Shown: positions 1 to 12,118, counted from the stretch's first letter. The stretch is DNA of 64,000 nt from Callipepla californica brunnescens (GCA_023055505.1 JALIRH010000008.1:7069775-7133774); one strand, 5' to 3'. Notes: generated from the letters alone by a model not told the origin. Translations and numbers: made by a program.

Positions 1-2226
1 TACCAAATGCTCTTCAGCCTATAACCAATGATTAACAAAGAGGTTCTCAAGTCACTTTCCAGATGTTGTTTATTGAGAGATCCTTGCACTGCAATGACAA
101 ATGGGGCAGAAACAAGCAACGAGCAGCTTGGCAAGATCCTGCCACTCAGCAGAATATCCCCAAGGCTGAATAATTTGGGTGAGCACCACTGTACAAAGGT
201 TAAATCCACTTTCATTTATATAAACGGAAACGTGTCCCAGCTGGGGCTCGTTAGGTTTGAAGGACTGAACACTCATATTTTTTCAAAGCAGGTAGTAACA
301 ACAAGGCTTTAACGTGAGAGCAAAGGGTAACACTTCAGTAGCTCTCATGCTGTTTGATGTGCCTAATGCTTTATTCGCTCTTTGCTGTAGAGCAAATCTT
401 AAGACAGCCGCAAAGTTTGCTAGAACGAGCTGTGAAAAGTTACACAAATAACAAATGTGGGAGGGAGTCTATTTTTCCATTCATTTGGAGCGTATTCTCC
501 TCCTTCAAATATCAGCGTTGCTATATTAACAACGCCAACACAAAGCAACCTGCATGGGACAAAGCTCCGTCTGCACTGCCAACAGAATGATGACTCCATG
601 TTACCAGGAGTTGGAGAGACCAGAGAGACCACTGAGCCCAGCAGCAGGCGGCACAGCTGCAGCATCACAATTCATGGTGACAGCCACAGTGGATTTGACA
701 GCATGTCTGCACCCACAGTGCACATCTGGGACTGCCCCGTGAGCAAGCAGGGTGACACAGCTCTAACCTCAGCACGACCGCCATGAAAACTCTGAACTCC
801 GTAAATAATTATTTCACAGACTATCGAGTGGGATGGAAGCCAAAAAAAGCCAACTGCACACATACAGATAAATTAAAGGCTTAGCAGAACCAGAATAATG
901 AAATTGTCGTTGTAACTGATTTAAGGAAAAAAGAAAAGACCACATTTTAGTGACCAGAGTTGCATGTACAGGGTTGCATTAAAGTAGGTTACAGAAATCA
1001 GTAAGCTGGTTTTGCAAAGTTGAAATCTCAGAAGCCTGAAATTTTACCAAAATTAGCATATTTCATAGTACCTTATGTTAAAATCTATCATGATTGAGGC
1101 ACATTTGAATAAGAAAAAAAAAGGATAATAGGACCTGTCTGGTTTGGGATTCAATCAAAGCCTGGGACCCTCCCTCTGAGTGGGATGCAATTCACTGCTC
1201 TGCATTAGACAAATAGCAGTAACTTTCTAAAAGAATGAATGTATTTCAGCAGTCAGAACAGTGGAGAGAAGAGCTTTTCCCTTCCCCTCTCACCCCCAGT
1301 ACCAGCTCTTTGTGTGTGACAACAGAAGTCCCTTTTCAGCTGCTACAGGTGACCTGTGGTGATACCCTAACCTGCTTGGGTTTGTCCCCTGAAACAGCTT
1401 TCCTGGTGGTAGCTCCACACTGTCACATATGAGCTTGTACCAAAGTCATCTGACCCTATAACAACAAACAGCACTTAGAGATGGAGGAGTTTGGAGCGGA
1501 GATGTACAGTGCATTCCCCCAGAAGCGGACACACCACAGTTCTCTGTTAGCTGTGGTTCCAGCTACATGGTGGCAGTTCCCCATCAGCTTCACTGCTGTC
1601 CCCTTGTCCCAGAGGACTAAGGATTTAGTTCTGCTAATCTCTGGATCCCATAGAATGTTATACATTTTGGGAAGGATTTATCCCTGAGTCGTATTAGAGG
1701 GGCATTACAGACTTGTTGCATGCCACAAAAACCAAGTGAAGGGCATGAAACAATCATTGGAAATGCAAAAGAACTTCTGAAGTGGTGGAATGGCTGCTCC
1801 CATCCTCAGCATCAGCAGAAGCAGCAGCCTGGGGAGCAGAGCAGGGCAGGAGGCCGATGGCCGGCTGGGCACTGTGCGGCTCAGCACAAAGCCAGGGGCT
1901 GCCCACCTGCCTGCACTGCCTCCCAGCGATACTTTAACAGCCTCTTTTTCCCCAATAAACACATGAAAGGCTTTCTTGGCAGCACTTTTTATTACATGGA
2001 TGTCTTATTTTGTTTTGACACATACAGCATGCTCCTGACATCCTCTCCCTTGTATAGTAGCTTGTTCTGTTTACTGTAGTGCTGTTACTTCGTGTCATAT
2101 CCTTTCCTTTGTAGTGCCCCTTTACACGTAGAAAATCCGTGCACATTTGTCTTATCACTCTGTATATTCCCTGCACTGAAATGAGACAAACATCTGAGTA
2201 TCAAAAGGAAAGTCATACTAGAAAAT
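1..2226. other. Unique non-coding DNA, no gene recognised
   Basis: Every open frame here is under about 120 codons and none resembles a known family. The patch around 1780-1925 is richer in G and C (CAG-rich) and gives the longest frame (1720-2079), but it has neither convincing splice sites nor family motifs. An AATAAA hexamer near 1953 has no transcript evidence around it. No interspersed repeat was recognised. Confidence 0.5.
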
Positions 2227-2256
2227 GGGGGGGGGGGGGGGGGGGGAGGGGAGGGG
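2227..2256 (+). repeat. Poly-G tract (20 G) with purine tail
   Basis: An uninterrupted run of 20 G (2227-2246) is followed by AGGGGAGGGG to 2256, so the whole 30-base stretch is purine. Runs this long can form G-quadruplexes or triplexes and are prone to length change and sequencing error. The exact length should be treated as uncertain. No gene lies next to it. Confidence 0.95.
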
Positions 2257-3598
2257 AATAAGCAGAATTTGGTTAAAAATACTTTGAATATACTGTTCTC
2301 ATTTTTCTTTTGAGGTTCACATAACTGGCATCTTTGATGGAAAGGTAATGACTGCAAACAAGCAAGCAAGCAGATGTGATTCTAAGCAGATCACCTCACT
2401 TTGATATATTTTCTGAAGCTTATTTTCAGCAATATCGTTCCAAAATGTCATTTTGTATATGTTGACAAAGCAGATTTCATCTCCCGCCTCACCTAGCCGG
2501 AGTCGTTTTACCTCTAACAGCTTCATGGTTCTTTAAGGACACTTCAGTTTTACTTACGAAGTCTTTGAATAACTGAAAGTTACTTGCTGTGGAGAAACAG
2601 ACTCATAGGAATAAGGCTCTGCCTGGGAAACAACGCATCCAGTGCAAGTGAAACACTGAGACCAGTACCAGGCAAGACACCTCCTCCTGCCTACAGCTGT
2701 TCCGTGCTGAAATCTGGTCACCACCACCATCAAAAACTCCTTTCCTTCTTGGGAGAAGGAGGAACCTCGCTGAGCTGCAGAGGACAGAGCTGGGCACACC
2801 TCGCACCGAGGCTCTCCCATCCCCTGGGCAGGAAGCAGGGCTGGCTTCTGCAAACAGCCATGCTGCAAATAGATCAGGCAGCTTCAGGAGCCAACTCTGA
2901 CAAGGCAATTTGGTTGATACAGCTGCAGGACATTTTGTATAAACGTGAGCTGCTGCCACCTAATTAACCCTTGTATATTCCCTGTTTAATGCTCTTGGGA
3001 TCAAGGGTTATACTCTGGAGCTCCTGTTGAGATGCAGCCTCCCAGATGTTGAAATGTGGTACCTACAACCTTACTAATAAAGCAGGCTGAAAAAGTACTT
3101 TGTCAGCATAAGACATTATTGACCCCTACAACATATCACACTACTTTATGGTGAAACAAAAAAATGCGCTGATTGTGAGATGCATATTGTGCAGTCAGTA
3201 GAGTTAGGATAGCCTTACATCAGGATAACTAAGATCGTGGTCTGGTCCATTATTATTAATTATTTCCAGTAAGATTGGTTTGTGCACAGGAATACATTAC
3301 TGAGCGCAGCTCTTTGCAGTGTGCAGCACACAGCTCTGGCAGAGCAGCAGCTCCAAACAGAAAGGCTGAACGTGAGCTTGGGAGCACCTGGCTCCCCTAC
3401 CTGCTCACAGCGGAGGAAACAGCAGAACAGGCACTGCTTATGCATTCAAAAGCATTTCCTCTTCATATATAAAGCACAAAGAATCTGACATCTTTTCAAA
3501 CCACTCCCACAGCCATTTCAGAAGTCAGTTAGGAGGGATCGGTACAGCTCTTTGAAAACAAAGCCCTGCAGAGACACGAAGAGCTACCTTTATTAGTT
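2257..3598. other. Unique non-coding DNA, no gene recognised
   Basis: Only short frames on both strands. The overlapping frames of 2554-2967 sit in a moderately GC-rich patch and show no domain. No mobile element was recognised. Confidence 0.45.
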
Positions 3599-3805
3599 TC
3601 ACAGGCAGGTCTGCAGGGGAAAAGTCCCGATAATTTCACCGTGCGGGAGCAGGTTAACTCTTTGCTCCTGCCTTTCCCCCGTGGCAGCAGCATCATCCGC
3701 AGCGGCCCGGTGCAGGCAGGCTGCGCTCAGAGCCGAACAAAGCAGCAGTGTGCAGCGCAGAGCCCCGCGGGTCGCAGCCCTGGAGCAGCGCTGCCTCGCA
3801 GCCAT
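3599..3805 (-). other. Candidate first coding exon, signal-peptide-like open frame
   Basis: A 68-codon reverse-strand frame starts at an ATG with good Kozak context inside the CpG island. Its N-terminus has five Arg in the first 18 residues, then a hydrophobic stretch TLLLCSALSAACL (about residues 19-31), then Ala and Asp residues. This is the shape of a secretory signal peptide with a cleavage site near AAA-DD. I do not recognise the protein. No perfect splice donor ends the frame; CACG/GTGAAA near 3640 is weak. Without a second exon it may be chance, because CpG-rich DNA readily encodes Ala/Arg/Leu-rich frames. Confidence 0.2.
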
Positions 3806-3840
3806 CGCTTCCCGCGAGCACCCGGGAGAGCAGATGAAGT
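3600..3840. promoter_or_regulatory. Small CpG island, possible promoter
   Basis: About 19 CpG dinucleotides occur in 240 bp at roughly 60 % G+C, close to the number expected by chance, whereas the flanking DNA is strongly CpG-poor. Unmethylated CpG-dense patches in vertebrates usually mark promoters. A reverse-strand ATG in strong Kozak context (G at -3, G at +4) lies inside it at 3803-3805. There is no TATA box. At about 240 bp it is at the lower limit for a CpG island, so a GC-rich patch without promoter activity is possible. Confidence 0.4.
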
Positions 3841-5319
3841 CAGAAGAAAGGAAAGCTGAAAACCAACATCCGTTACTGCTCTTTTTTTATTATTTCAAAA
3901 GTGGTTGAGAGAGTGAGTGGAAGGAAAGGAGTCTAAAGCTCCCAAACTACACTTTAAAGTGTTTTACTTAAGTGTCAAGGACCAAAGCCCAAATGTCAGC
4001 TCTTCAGGGCTTTTTTTCATGAATCACTGCAAATAGAGCCTGAGACAAGAAGGGAAAGACAGCAAAGAGATGTTAGGAAAATTCTCACGGGCTTTGTGCT
4101 GCTTTTCTCTCTTTTCATGGTTTTATAGACACAGCAGAGCACGGTTTTATAATAGTCAGACTTGGTGCACTGTTTGCACCGTTCTGCTCAGTGTTCCAAG
4201 TAACCAGTTCCCCTGGAATCTGCTTCAGCCTTCCAATCCTGGGAGACAGCTCCTCCGATATTTCCCAGTAGGTGTTTGGTAGCAGTGGGAAGTGGCTACC
4301 TGAGGAGCTTCCCAGTGCCCGCTTGCACAGAGTAACTATTTCTAGCTTCATTTTACCCTCACACACCAAAACCCAGAAATGCTCAACCCAGAAATGTTCA
4401 GTCTCACTGCCATTCTGATGTTAATCAGCAGTTCACCCAGGAAACAGAGCTATTAAATGAACATAAAAATCAGCACAACTGTTGGGATTCAGCTTTTGGG
4501 GTCAGAGAACAGAAAGCTATGCCAAGAATGAGGCCCCACGAGCAATGGAGAACTCATCTCCTCAGGGGGCAAGGACATCTCACCTGGTTTTCCATAGAGC
4601 TCCTGGGGTCTAAAATAAAAGGACTGAGACTGTCTGTCAGCCCCGGGATCCACCAAGAAGCTGCCTCTGCTCCAATGGCTCAGATTCATTGGCACAGCCC
4701 AGCACTGCCAGCTCCCGCTCTCACCTCTCCATGGGCACTCGGCTGCCCAAAGGAACCCTGCTGCTACAAGCACCCCTTGGGCCCATCCTCATCCTCTGAC
4801 CATTCCTCTTCCAGAAGATAAGGCCGTAAAACATGCAAAATGGTATTTAGATTTAACATGGATTGTGTTTCAATGTAGGGGAAACAGAAAGGGAGTGGGA
4901 GCAAGGAGGCATCACCCTTCAGAAATGAAGCTTTAGACATCTAATCGTAAGGTTAGCATGATAAGAGTTAAATCAGAATACGATAAAAGACTGTACCAAA
5001 TAATCACATTCCTGGCAGTAAGATAGAATTATGCACCTTGGATTGTAACAAGCTACAAAGGCAACTCATACTCACTGAAAAAAGGAAATCTGTTACTATT
5101 TTGCTTCCTATCTGCCTTGTTTTGGCACATTCTGCTGGAAACTCAAACACAGCTCTGTGACCTACATAGTAAATCTCCAGACTTTTCCTCAGGTAGTGCA
5201 AATAAGCTGTGTGCAGCAGAAGTCAAAGGCACTTCTGTGCTAAGAGCCCTTGATAAAACTTATTCAGGCTTCACTTCCATCTTCACATCTCTTTAATTTC
5301 TTCCAATCCAGTATACTTT
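3841..5319. other. Unique non-coding DNA, no gene recognised
   Basis: No repeat family or coding exon recognised. Two antiparallel frames of about 95-100 codons (4489-4821) overlap in a GC-richer patch, which is typical of chance frames. Confidence 0.45.
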
Positions 5320-5415
5320 CAGTAATGAATATTAGAGCTTCATTGCTTTGTGTGATGGAAAGCAGCATTATCAGCATTTAGAGAGAAGCAGGAATATTTT
5401 TAATATTCATTACTG
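5320..5415. repeat. Perfect 15-bp inverted repeat with 66-nt loop
   Basis: CAGTAATGAATATTA at 5320-5334 is exactly the reverse complement of TAATATTCATTACTG at 5401-5415. The match does not extend outward or inward. The arms contain TAAT cores typical of homeodomain sites, and the surrounding 5280-5480 is AT-rich and free of recognised repeats. It could be a paired binding-site arrangement in a conserved non-coding element, the ends of a tiny unrecognised transposon relic, or chance. Confidence 0.7.
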
Positions 5416-7274
5416 GACAATTATCAGTCACATCATGTGTTCATTTGAATAGATCCATCTGTACAGTATCTATAGGCACAAAAGCAACACTGAAAGCAAT
5501 TGTAATACCCTTCTCTCCCACCCATCCTCCTTATGGCTTCCTGAGGGAGAGAGCTGTAATTCTGCTATAGCCACAGCATCGCCTTCAGCTGTTCAAGTGT
5601 CTGAGTTCACACTTGAAAAGTTTCCTCCTAGCTTTTCCAGCTCATTTGCCAAGATTATCAGCTGCAGTGTGGGCACGCAGTTCAGGCTTCCATCCCTCCT
5701 TACAACACCTGAATGCTTGTGAGAAATGCCACAACCTCCAGGTGATCGAAGATGGCAGAAAATGGCACCAGCTGAAGCACCCAACACACGGTTGCATGGC
5801 CTTCCTCGTGGCAAGCAGCCTAAGGAGGGGCTGCCCTGCAGCAGGGATAGCTCTTCCCGTAAAAGCCCAGAGCATAATTTAGCTGGGAATGGCTGCAGCT
5901 GAAATCCTGCTGCTCAGTAGCAGCCACACACCAGCACAGACACACAGCTCTCATTCCCCTCATTTGGATTTTTTCAGACAATATCATCCCAGCAAAATTA
6001 AATTGTACAGAAAACAAAAGCAAGTAAAATCATTAAGCATAGTAATTAGTCAATAGAACCAAGGGTAAGAAACCATTTATTATGAGAATTAAGTGAATGA
6101 TTCACAATGAATAATTTAGCAAGCAAATTCAATTGTGTTTTTTTTCCCCTGCTGGGAGAGAATTCAGCTCACAGTTTTGCAAACTGCCTTAACTCTGCGG
6201 TCTGAGCCGCAGTAGTCAGCTGGTTGAAGTGTTTGGGTCCGAGCAGGAAGGCCAGCTTACACCATGGGGCACGTGAAACTAAAGCAGAAGTTATTACACA
6301 CCGGAATTTAACCATTTAAGTTAATTTTTAACACTTGCTTTGCAAAGGTATTACTATTGCTCAGTCATATAAAACACGATGCTCCCCTCGCTTCCTCTTT
6401 CATTCAGAAAATGAGTGCGAGGCTCAGCTTCCTTCATGCCAGATGAAAGACTGGAACCCAAGGGGAGTCATTACGATCTGCAGTATCGAAACACAAGGCA
6501 CAAATAACTTCCACATAATAACGCTATAGATTCCAGCCCTTCCTTCATATTTCACTGCTCAAATGACAAATAAATGAACCTATCAGAGTTCCTAGGATGT
6601 GTCATAAAGTGGAAATACTGCAGATAGAATAAATAAAACATTTTTATTGTAGTTAATAGCACCAGAGCGGCTAGAGTTACATTTTAATAAAAGTCTCTAT
6701 TATTTGAATCAGAATTGGACTTGCTTTGAGTGGCTCACCTTTCCTTTCTGCAGATAGAGCATTTGATCTCACCTAAGTACACGCAGCCCAAAGAGGGCCA
6801 GAAACAAGTCAAAAGCAAACACAAGAGCTGCTGAAGCATACTGCAGGGCTTCCCAAAGCGTGGGACCCACCCGCAGCCTGTCTGCAGCACTGGGTCCTGG
6901 TTTGCGTCAGCTGGGAGCCCCACAACCCGACACAAGAATCGCCTCCACCATTCCTCTGTTCAGGAGCAGACGACCTCACTGGCACATGGTGCAAAAACTG
7001 GGCCACGTCCACGCCATACAGCGCCCACAGAACTCAGCCAGGCAGCAACAAGAAATGTGCATGTGCTAGGACCAGGTGTGCCTGACCTGCAGGCTGCTCA
7101 CGGCCCGGCCCAGCTGGCACTGCAGCCGCCCCTCAGCAGCGGTGCACTATGAGCTCCATCTGCCTGGAGCCAGGACATGGCATGCACTGCAGTGCCAGCT
7201 CGAGTGATGGCAAATAACTTCAGGGATTTCCCTTTACCAGACCGCTATAAGCCCTCTCTAACCAGACAGAAATA
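5416..7274. other. Unique non-coding DNA, no gene recognised
   Basis: AT-rich DNA around 6000-6140 and 6540-6700 alternates with GC-richer DNA at 6860-7210. A short perfect palindrome, GCACTGCAGTGC, lies at 7184-7195. No exon or mobile element was recognised before the mariner element. Confidence 0.45.
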
Positions 7275-7782
7275 ACCCTCACTTCACAGTCACGCCTTAT
7301 CAAATATGATGCCAGTCCATGACATCAGAGGTGGATACTGGTGGTACAGCAGTAGAGGCTGAACCTTCCCACCAATATCCCATGACATTCTGCTGCTGTG
7401 TGACAGACGGCAGCAGAGGGGAAGCCTGGCAAAATAGCATCTGACACAAAGTGCATATGAAGCAAAGGAGCCACTTTTCCACATGGAAAATGGCACCCAA
7501 TGACATTCATTGATGCTTGCTGAATTGGTGGAGACCAAACAGTGCATGTGAGCACAGTGAGGCGGTGGGTGCTGCATTTCAGCAGTGACTACAGTGACAG
7601 TGGGTCACGTCTGCTGGTGCAGATTTTTACAAGCATGGCATTCACATAACTCATAGAGGTGGCTATGTGAAAAAAACAGAGCTTTGTAGCTGAGAATTTG
7701 CTGTCACACAGTGTTATTGTGCTCTTTGTATATGTTGTTGTTTCCATGGAAATAAATAGGAGGCGTTACTTTTGGAGTGAGC
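7275..7782 (+). mobile_element. Galluhop-type mariner element, internally deleted
   Basis: The right end (7761-7782, GGAGGCGTTACTTTTGGAGT...) closely matches the terminal inverted repeat I remember for the chicken mariner family (reverse complement ...CCGAAAGTAATGCCTCC). The left end (7275-7296, ACCCTCACTTCACAGTCACG...) is a decayed inverted copy. Both ends are flanked by TA (7273-7274 and 7783-7784), the target duplication of Tc1/mariner transposons. Length is about 508 bp, against roughly 1.2-1.3 kb for an autonomous mariner, so it is internally deleted and non-autonomous. Several differences look like CpG decay (CG to CA/TG). Family assignment is from memory of the consensus. Confidence 0.8.
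7457..7641 (+). pseudogene. Decayed N-terminus of mariner transposase
   Basis: Read on the plus strand, the element keeps pieces of the DNA-binding part of a mariner transposase: MKQR at 7457, MAPNDIH near 7484-7510 followed at once by a stop, then after a frameshift VSTVRRWVLHFSS at about 7548-7586, ending in a TAA near 7639. The STVRRWV-HF pattern is the second helix-turn-helix seen in mariner transposases. The catalytic D,D-D/E domain is absent. The copy is dead: it has an in-frame stop, a frameshift and the internal deletion. Confidence 0.7.
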
Positions 7783-7784
7783 TA

Positions 7785-10700
7785 CACACATCTGGCCCAA
7801 GACAATTGCTTTCACCCAATGCAGCCCAGGCAAGACAAAAGGTTGGACAGCCAGGTGCTAGGACATAACAGCTAAAAGCGGAGAAAAGGATGGAGATTCT
7901 TCCAGCAAGCACACGTTTCCACTTGCAGGGATTTACAGCTCCCTTGTAGTTATGCACATAAAGAAACTTCACATGCACAAATATTGTAATAATCACTGCT
8001 GCTCTTTAGTAAATACTCTCTTTTGACTGGCAAGTCTGAAAGGCACATCAGCTTCCATACATGCTAAACAGCCCTTATCCTCATTAGTGTTTTTTTTTCC
8101 TCTCTCTTCAGAGATCAGATAACACTGAAAATACCTGCACTGCACTGAAAAGACATTTGAAGGTTTAGCTCATCCTCCTCCAAAGGTAAAACTGCAACAC
8201 AGCACTTCATTAGGAGGCTCAGCGCATCTCTTTCTATTCCAACAGTGTTTCAGAACAAGTAGAAATGCTCAGCTCCTGTATATTCCCACCTCATTTCTAC
8301 AGGAATTTACTTCAGGTCAATGCGCCGGGTCTTAAGTCCTCAACCCACGGTGCATGATTTGCAACAGCGTATTCATGTCAACAGGCGAGTGCCACAGGGC
8401 ACAAATGTATCATTTGGCCAGGCAAACTCAGCAAAATAAATCACTCCACAGCAGCCTGGACAAAGGTAAACACAGAGCAGTGAGCATGGGGTCTCCTTAT
8501 TGGAAGGTCCGCGTGCACGGGGCTTGGTGAGCTGTAAACAACACAGTGATACAGCTACACACCTGCTGTGCCTGGCTTCTATTACATTCTCTTTTTCTTT
8601 CAAGCTACAGGGACCTCTCTTTCTAGGCCCCTAATTGCAAGGAACATGGGAAAAACATGGTTAAAATGCAACAAAAGGCACTGACACAGTTCCACCCACA
8701 AGACCAGCACCCAGCTCAGATGTATGGGAAAGACCAGCATAGTGCTGAGATGTGAGCAATAAGGTGCCTCTTCAGCTGGTGGCTCAGAAGCAGAGCATCT
8801 TCCATCTCCTGAAAAGCCACGCGCCGATTCTGGACCTTTCCTGAGCATGGAAGCCACCAGAGGCACAGCAGAAGTGTTGCCACACCCATACCCACCATGG
8901 GATATATCAAGGAAAACTAGCATCAGACACCCTGAAATTCTGTCAGAGGTTATCATGTTCACTCCAAAATACTGTGAGAAGAGCAACAGGAAGAGAGCAC
9001 TGAGGAACTGCTTCAGAGGGACCAGTGACTCTGTGTTTGGATACCAGAAAAGGGGTACTCACTACAGAGGGAAACGGAGGTGTGCACCAAGCTGACTGGG
9101 CTAGGGAAAGAACCTTGGGGTGATGGGGCTGAGCTGCATGGTGCTGAGCACTGTCTCTGCAGATCCACTGCTTCTAGCTGCAGGGTATCTGATGTTACTT
9201 ACCTGTCTGGAATTCATGGGCCAAAAAAGTGTAGCAAAAACTGCCATCTGTTACACAGGTTTACTAACAATTGGTACTTTTAGGCCCCCATCATTGTGCT
9301 GAACTACTGCTGTCCCAGGTATGCTTTACATCAGGTGAACATCAATGGCTTTACTACAATGACAGAACATTTTTAGCATGAGATGATGAACTTCAAACAG
9401 GAAGGTAGGCAAGCTGCTTTTGTAGAGACAAATCCCTACCCCTTCTCCACAAAGCAATTTGATGGTGTTGTCACAGAGCCTTTTCTGCACTCTCCCATTC
9501 ATGCTAAAATGACAGCACTGTGCTTTCACTCAGGTTTTATCAGGACGATCGCCGACGCATGCTGGCAATCCCACAGTAAAATAAAAGTAAGCAGGCTCCT
9601 GTCCTAAAAATAACACCGATGTTGGGAAAGAAGAGAGCTAGTGATTTAATTTCCAATACTTAGTCTCCAACCATTAGATGAGAAAAAAAGTCATTTACAG
9701 TCAACGTGAGAAGCTGACACTTGAGAGACCTGCTTTTTTTATTCCTGCAGTTCTGTGAGTGGATTCCTTTTAGGCTCTGGGAAAGAAAAGCTGCTTATTT
9801 CTCTTTGTGCCTCCAATTCTGGTAAAACATAAATCAACCCTGGGAATCCTTAACACAATTAACGTTAGATACAAAAATAAAAAATGTTATTGCTGTAAGG
9901 CAGTTCTTAGGCAAGTTAATCACAGTCATTGCCCCCACTGCCTTCTAGAAGCAAATGCACCGTTAGAGTTTATCAGCACCCTGAGAATTAGATTTGTTCC
10001 CTTTCTCATGGCAGCATGATTGCTGCATGGCATTTTTGCTGTCTGTCAAATCTCAGGCACTTTTAATTTTTCCATCCCGCTTTCTAGTCATGGTTGCTTT
10101 TTCAGCTTTGCTGCAGCGCGGGGCTCACTGATCACACCTCAGCTTGCTGTCTGCAGGCAGTGCTTGATTTCAGCATCTGCTGCTCCACAGGGGTCAGGAG
10201 CAACACATGGTGGGCAGCCCCTCTCCTAGAGCCCAATCCGTGGGGCCACTGCTAATACCCCAAGGCACACAGCACCCAGGCTGCACAGAAGCAGGGTGCC
10301 TGCTCTTGGCCCTGCCAGCAGGATGCTAACAGACTGAAGGCTGCCTTCCCCCCAGTTAAACCTGCTGATTTCCTATCTTGCAGGGCTGGTGTTGTGTTTC
10401 AAACTCTCCGCCATGGAAAGTTAATAGTTTACAACCCCTCACAAACCACACAAACTGGCACCAGAGATTTGTGAGCAATTAATTGATAGCGCAGTACAAT
10501 CTGAGATAAGTAATAAGCACTTTTACTCACAGAGCTGCCAATATGCATTGCAGAGCTTCCTGATTTGGCCCAATCAGTGAAACATGCACTGAACTGCATC
10601 TGTAATAGCTTTTTTTTTTTGCCATCTAATTATCATTATTTGCATTTGTGATAAGTTAAATACACTGATGGGATCAGACACACAGGAAGCACTCAGCACT

Positions 10701-12070
10701 GGGGATACAGAAATAGTAAAAGAGGTCCCAGTTCAGGAGAGTAACATTGCCAAACCATACAAGTCCCAGATACTGACTAAAATACAACAGTGGATACAAT
10801 AATGCAACACCTCGAGGTGTTAGCCTGCCTTTGGGCTGCCTCAAGAGGTTCAGGTGGAGAACAAAGAGCCCAGCAAGCAGCTGGCACAGCAGCCTGGATG
10901 TCAGCCCCGTTCCTGTGACAGCAGTGCTGCCAGGCACAGCCCCACTGTGTTGGCCCAGCAAAACTCAAACACATTCCTGAAAGTGAAATATGGGGATCTG
11001 AGTTCCCTATCCAAAGAGAGGAAAACGTTCATCTTCCTCATCCTCAGTACGTTTCTAGCCACCGTGCTACTGTGTTAAAGGCCCACAGCACCAGCACAAC
11101 TCCTTCACAGAAAGAAATAAGGAATAAAGCCTGGCAATTTCTGCAAGAAAAGGCTGAGGCAATTTCCTTCGTGGGCCATAAATCCCAAGTAGAGAGAGGC
11201 ACCTCCTGGTAGCACTGAGAAAAGCACCTGCGTGGCCTCTCTCCCAAGAGCCCGGCATGCAACCTCTCCCTTGCCCATGCACTAGTTTGGGGTCACCACT
11301 TGCTGTGACCCCACAGAACACACCCCAAAACACTTGGTCCCTCACTTCCCAGGGCTGCCTCACAGCTCCACCCACAGCCCCACTGCACAGCAGGTCCTAC
11401 AGCCGCCAGGGCTGAGACCTACCCGCCCTACCCCATTGACAAAGAGAAACAAATGAGGATGACCATGTTCCTGTTTTGAAATGCAGAAAGACTTCAGCTT
11501 CAAACTTGTAGAAAGCTCTGGAAAGGGCTGTTTCAACACAGATTGAATCTGTTGTGGAAAGGCTGAGCCGAGATTCCACAACAGCACTAAGATGGCACGT
11601 AAGCAACATTAAACTGCACAGTGAGGACACAAGAGCATCCTTCACCCTGCAACGCCAACAAGACAGATGAGGGAATCTCCCCAAGCCCTGCGGATAGATC
11701 CCCTCCCATCAGGTCCCACTTACAAGGTCACAAAACCAAGCAGATCGCTAGGACAGGGCCACATCATTTTGATACGGATTGCTCTTCATTCTTAGTTATA
11801 GTCACAGCAACCGTTGTGCTTCTAATGTATCCGCTATGCAGTTTCATTTTAATTTTTTTTTTCTTGCTAGATTTCTACACTTATCTCAGTGCGCAAACTG
11901 AGCAAAATAACTGTCTTCAAACATCCTCACCACAGGTTCTGCTTTGGTGAGGTGATCTGTAAAAAAAACAAACAGGGGTAAACAAATAGCAATTCATCCA
12001 GGCAGCAGCCTCAATCCTTCTTCAGCTACAGCTTTACAGTAACTTCACTGGCCGTGCCCACGTCAAGTTA
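7785..12070. other. Unique non-coding DNA with a possible conserved block
   Basis: No gene or mobile element recognised. The segment 10560-10680 is AT-rich and carries a TAATTAT homeodomain-type motif (10627-10633) close to a perfect POU octamer ATTTGCAT (10638-10645). That arrangement suits a developmental enhancer but is unproven. The frames of 8600-8986, 10674-11078 and 11360-11684 are short, overlap on opposite strands and show no domains. Confidence 0.4.
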
Positions 12071-12071
12071 T

Positions 12072-12118
12072 ATCATTCAAAGAATAGTTGGGTTGAAGGG
12101 GTCTTCCTGTGGATCTGG
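12072..12118 (-). mobile_element. CR1 retroposon 3' tail relic, antisense
   Basis: The words AGAATAGTTGGGTTGAAGGGG followed by GTGGATCT match the antisense form of the CR1 3' end (typically AGAATAGTTTGGGTTGGAAGGGGCCT...GATCAT). Only about 45 bp can be matched; flanking sequence is unique or too decayed. CR1 is the main LINE family of birds and normally inserts as 5'-truncated copies, so a short piece is expected. Confidence 0.5.

Noticed and set aside
1720..2079. Open frame containing YYMD, resembling the YMDD box of a reverse transcriptase
   Set aside because: The second Asp is absent (YYMDVLF), no other RT motif lies nearby, and the frame begins in CAG-rich DNA. Chance.
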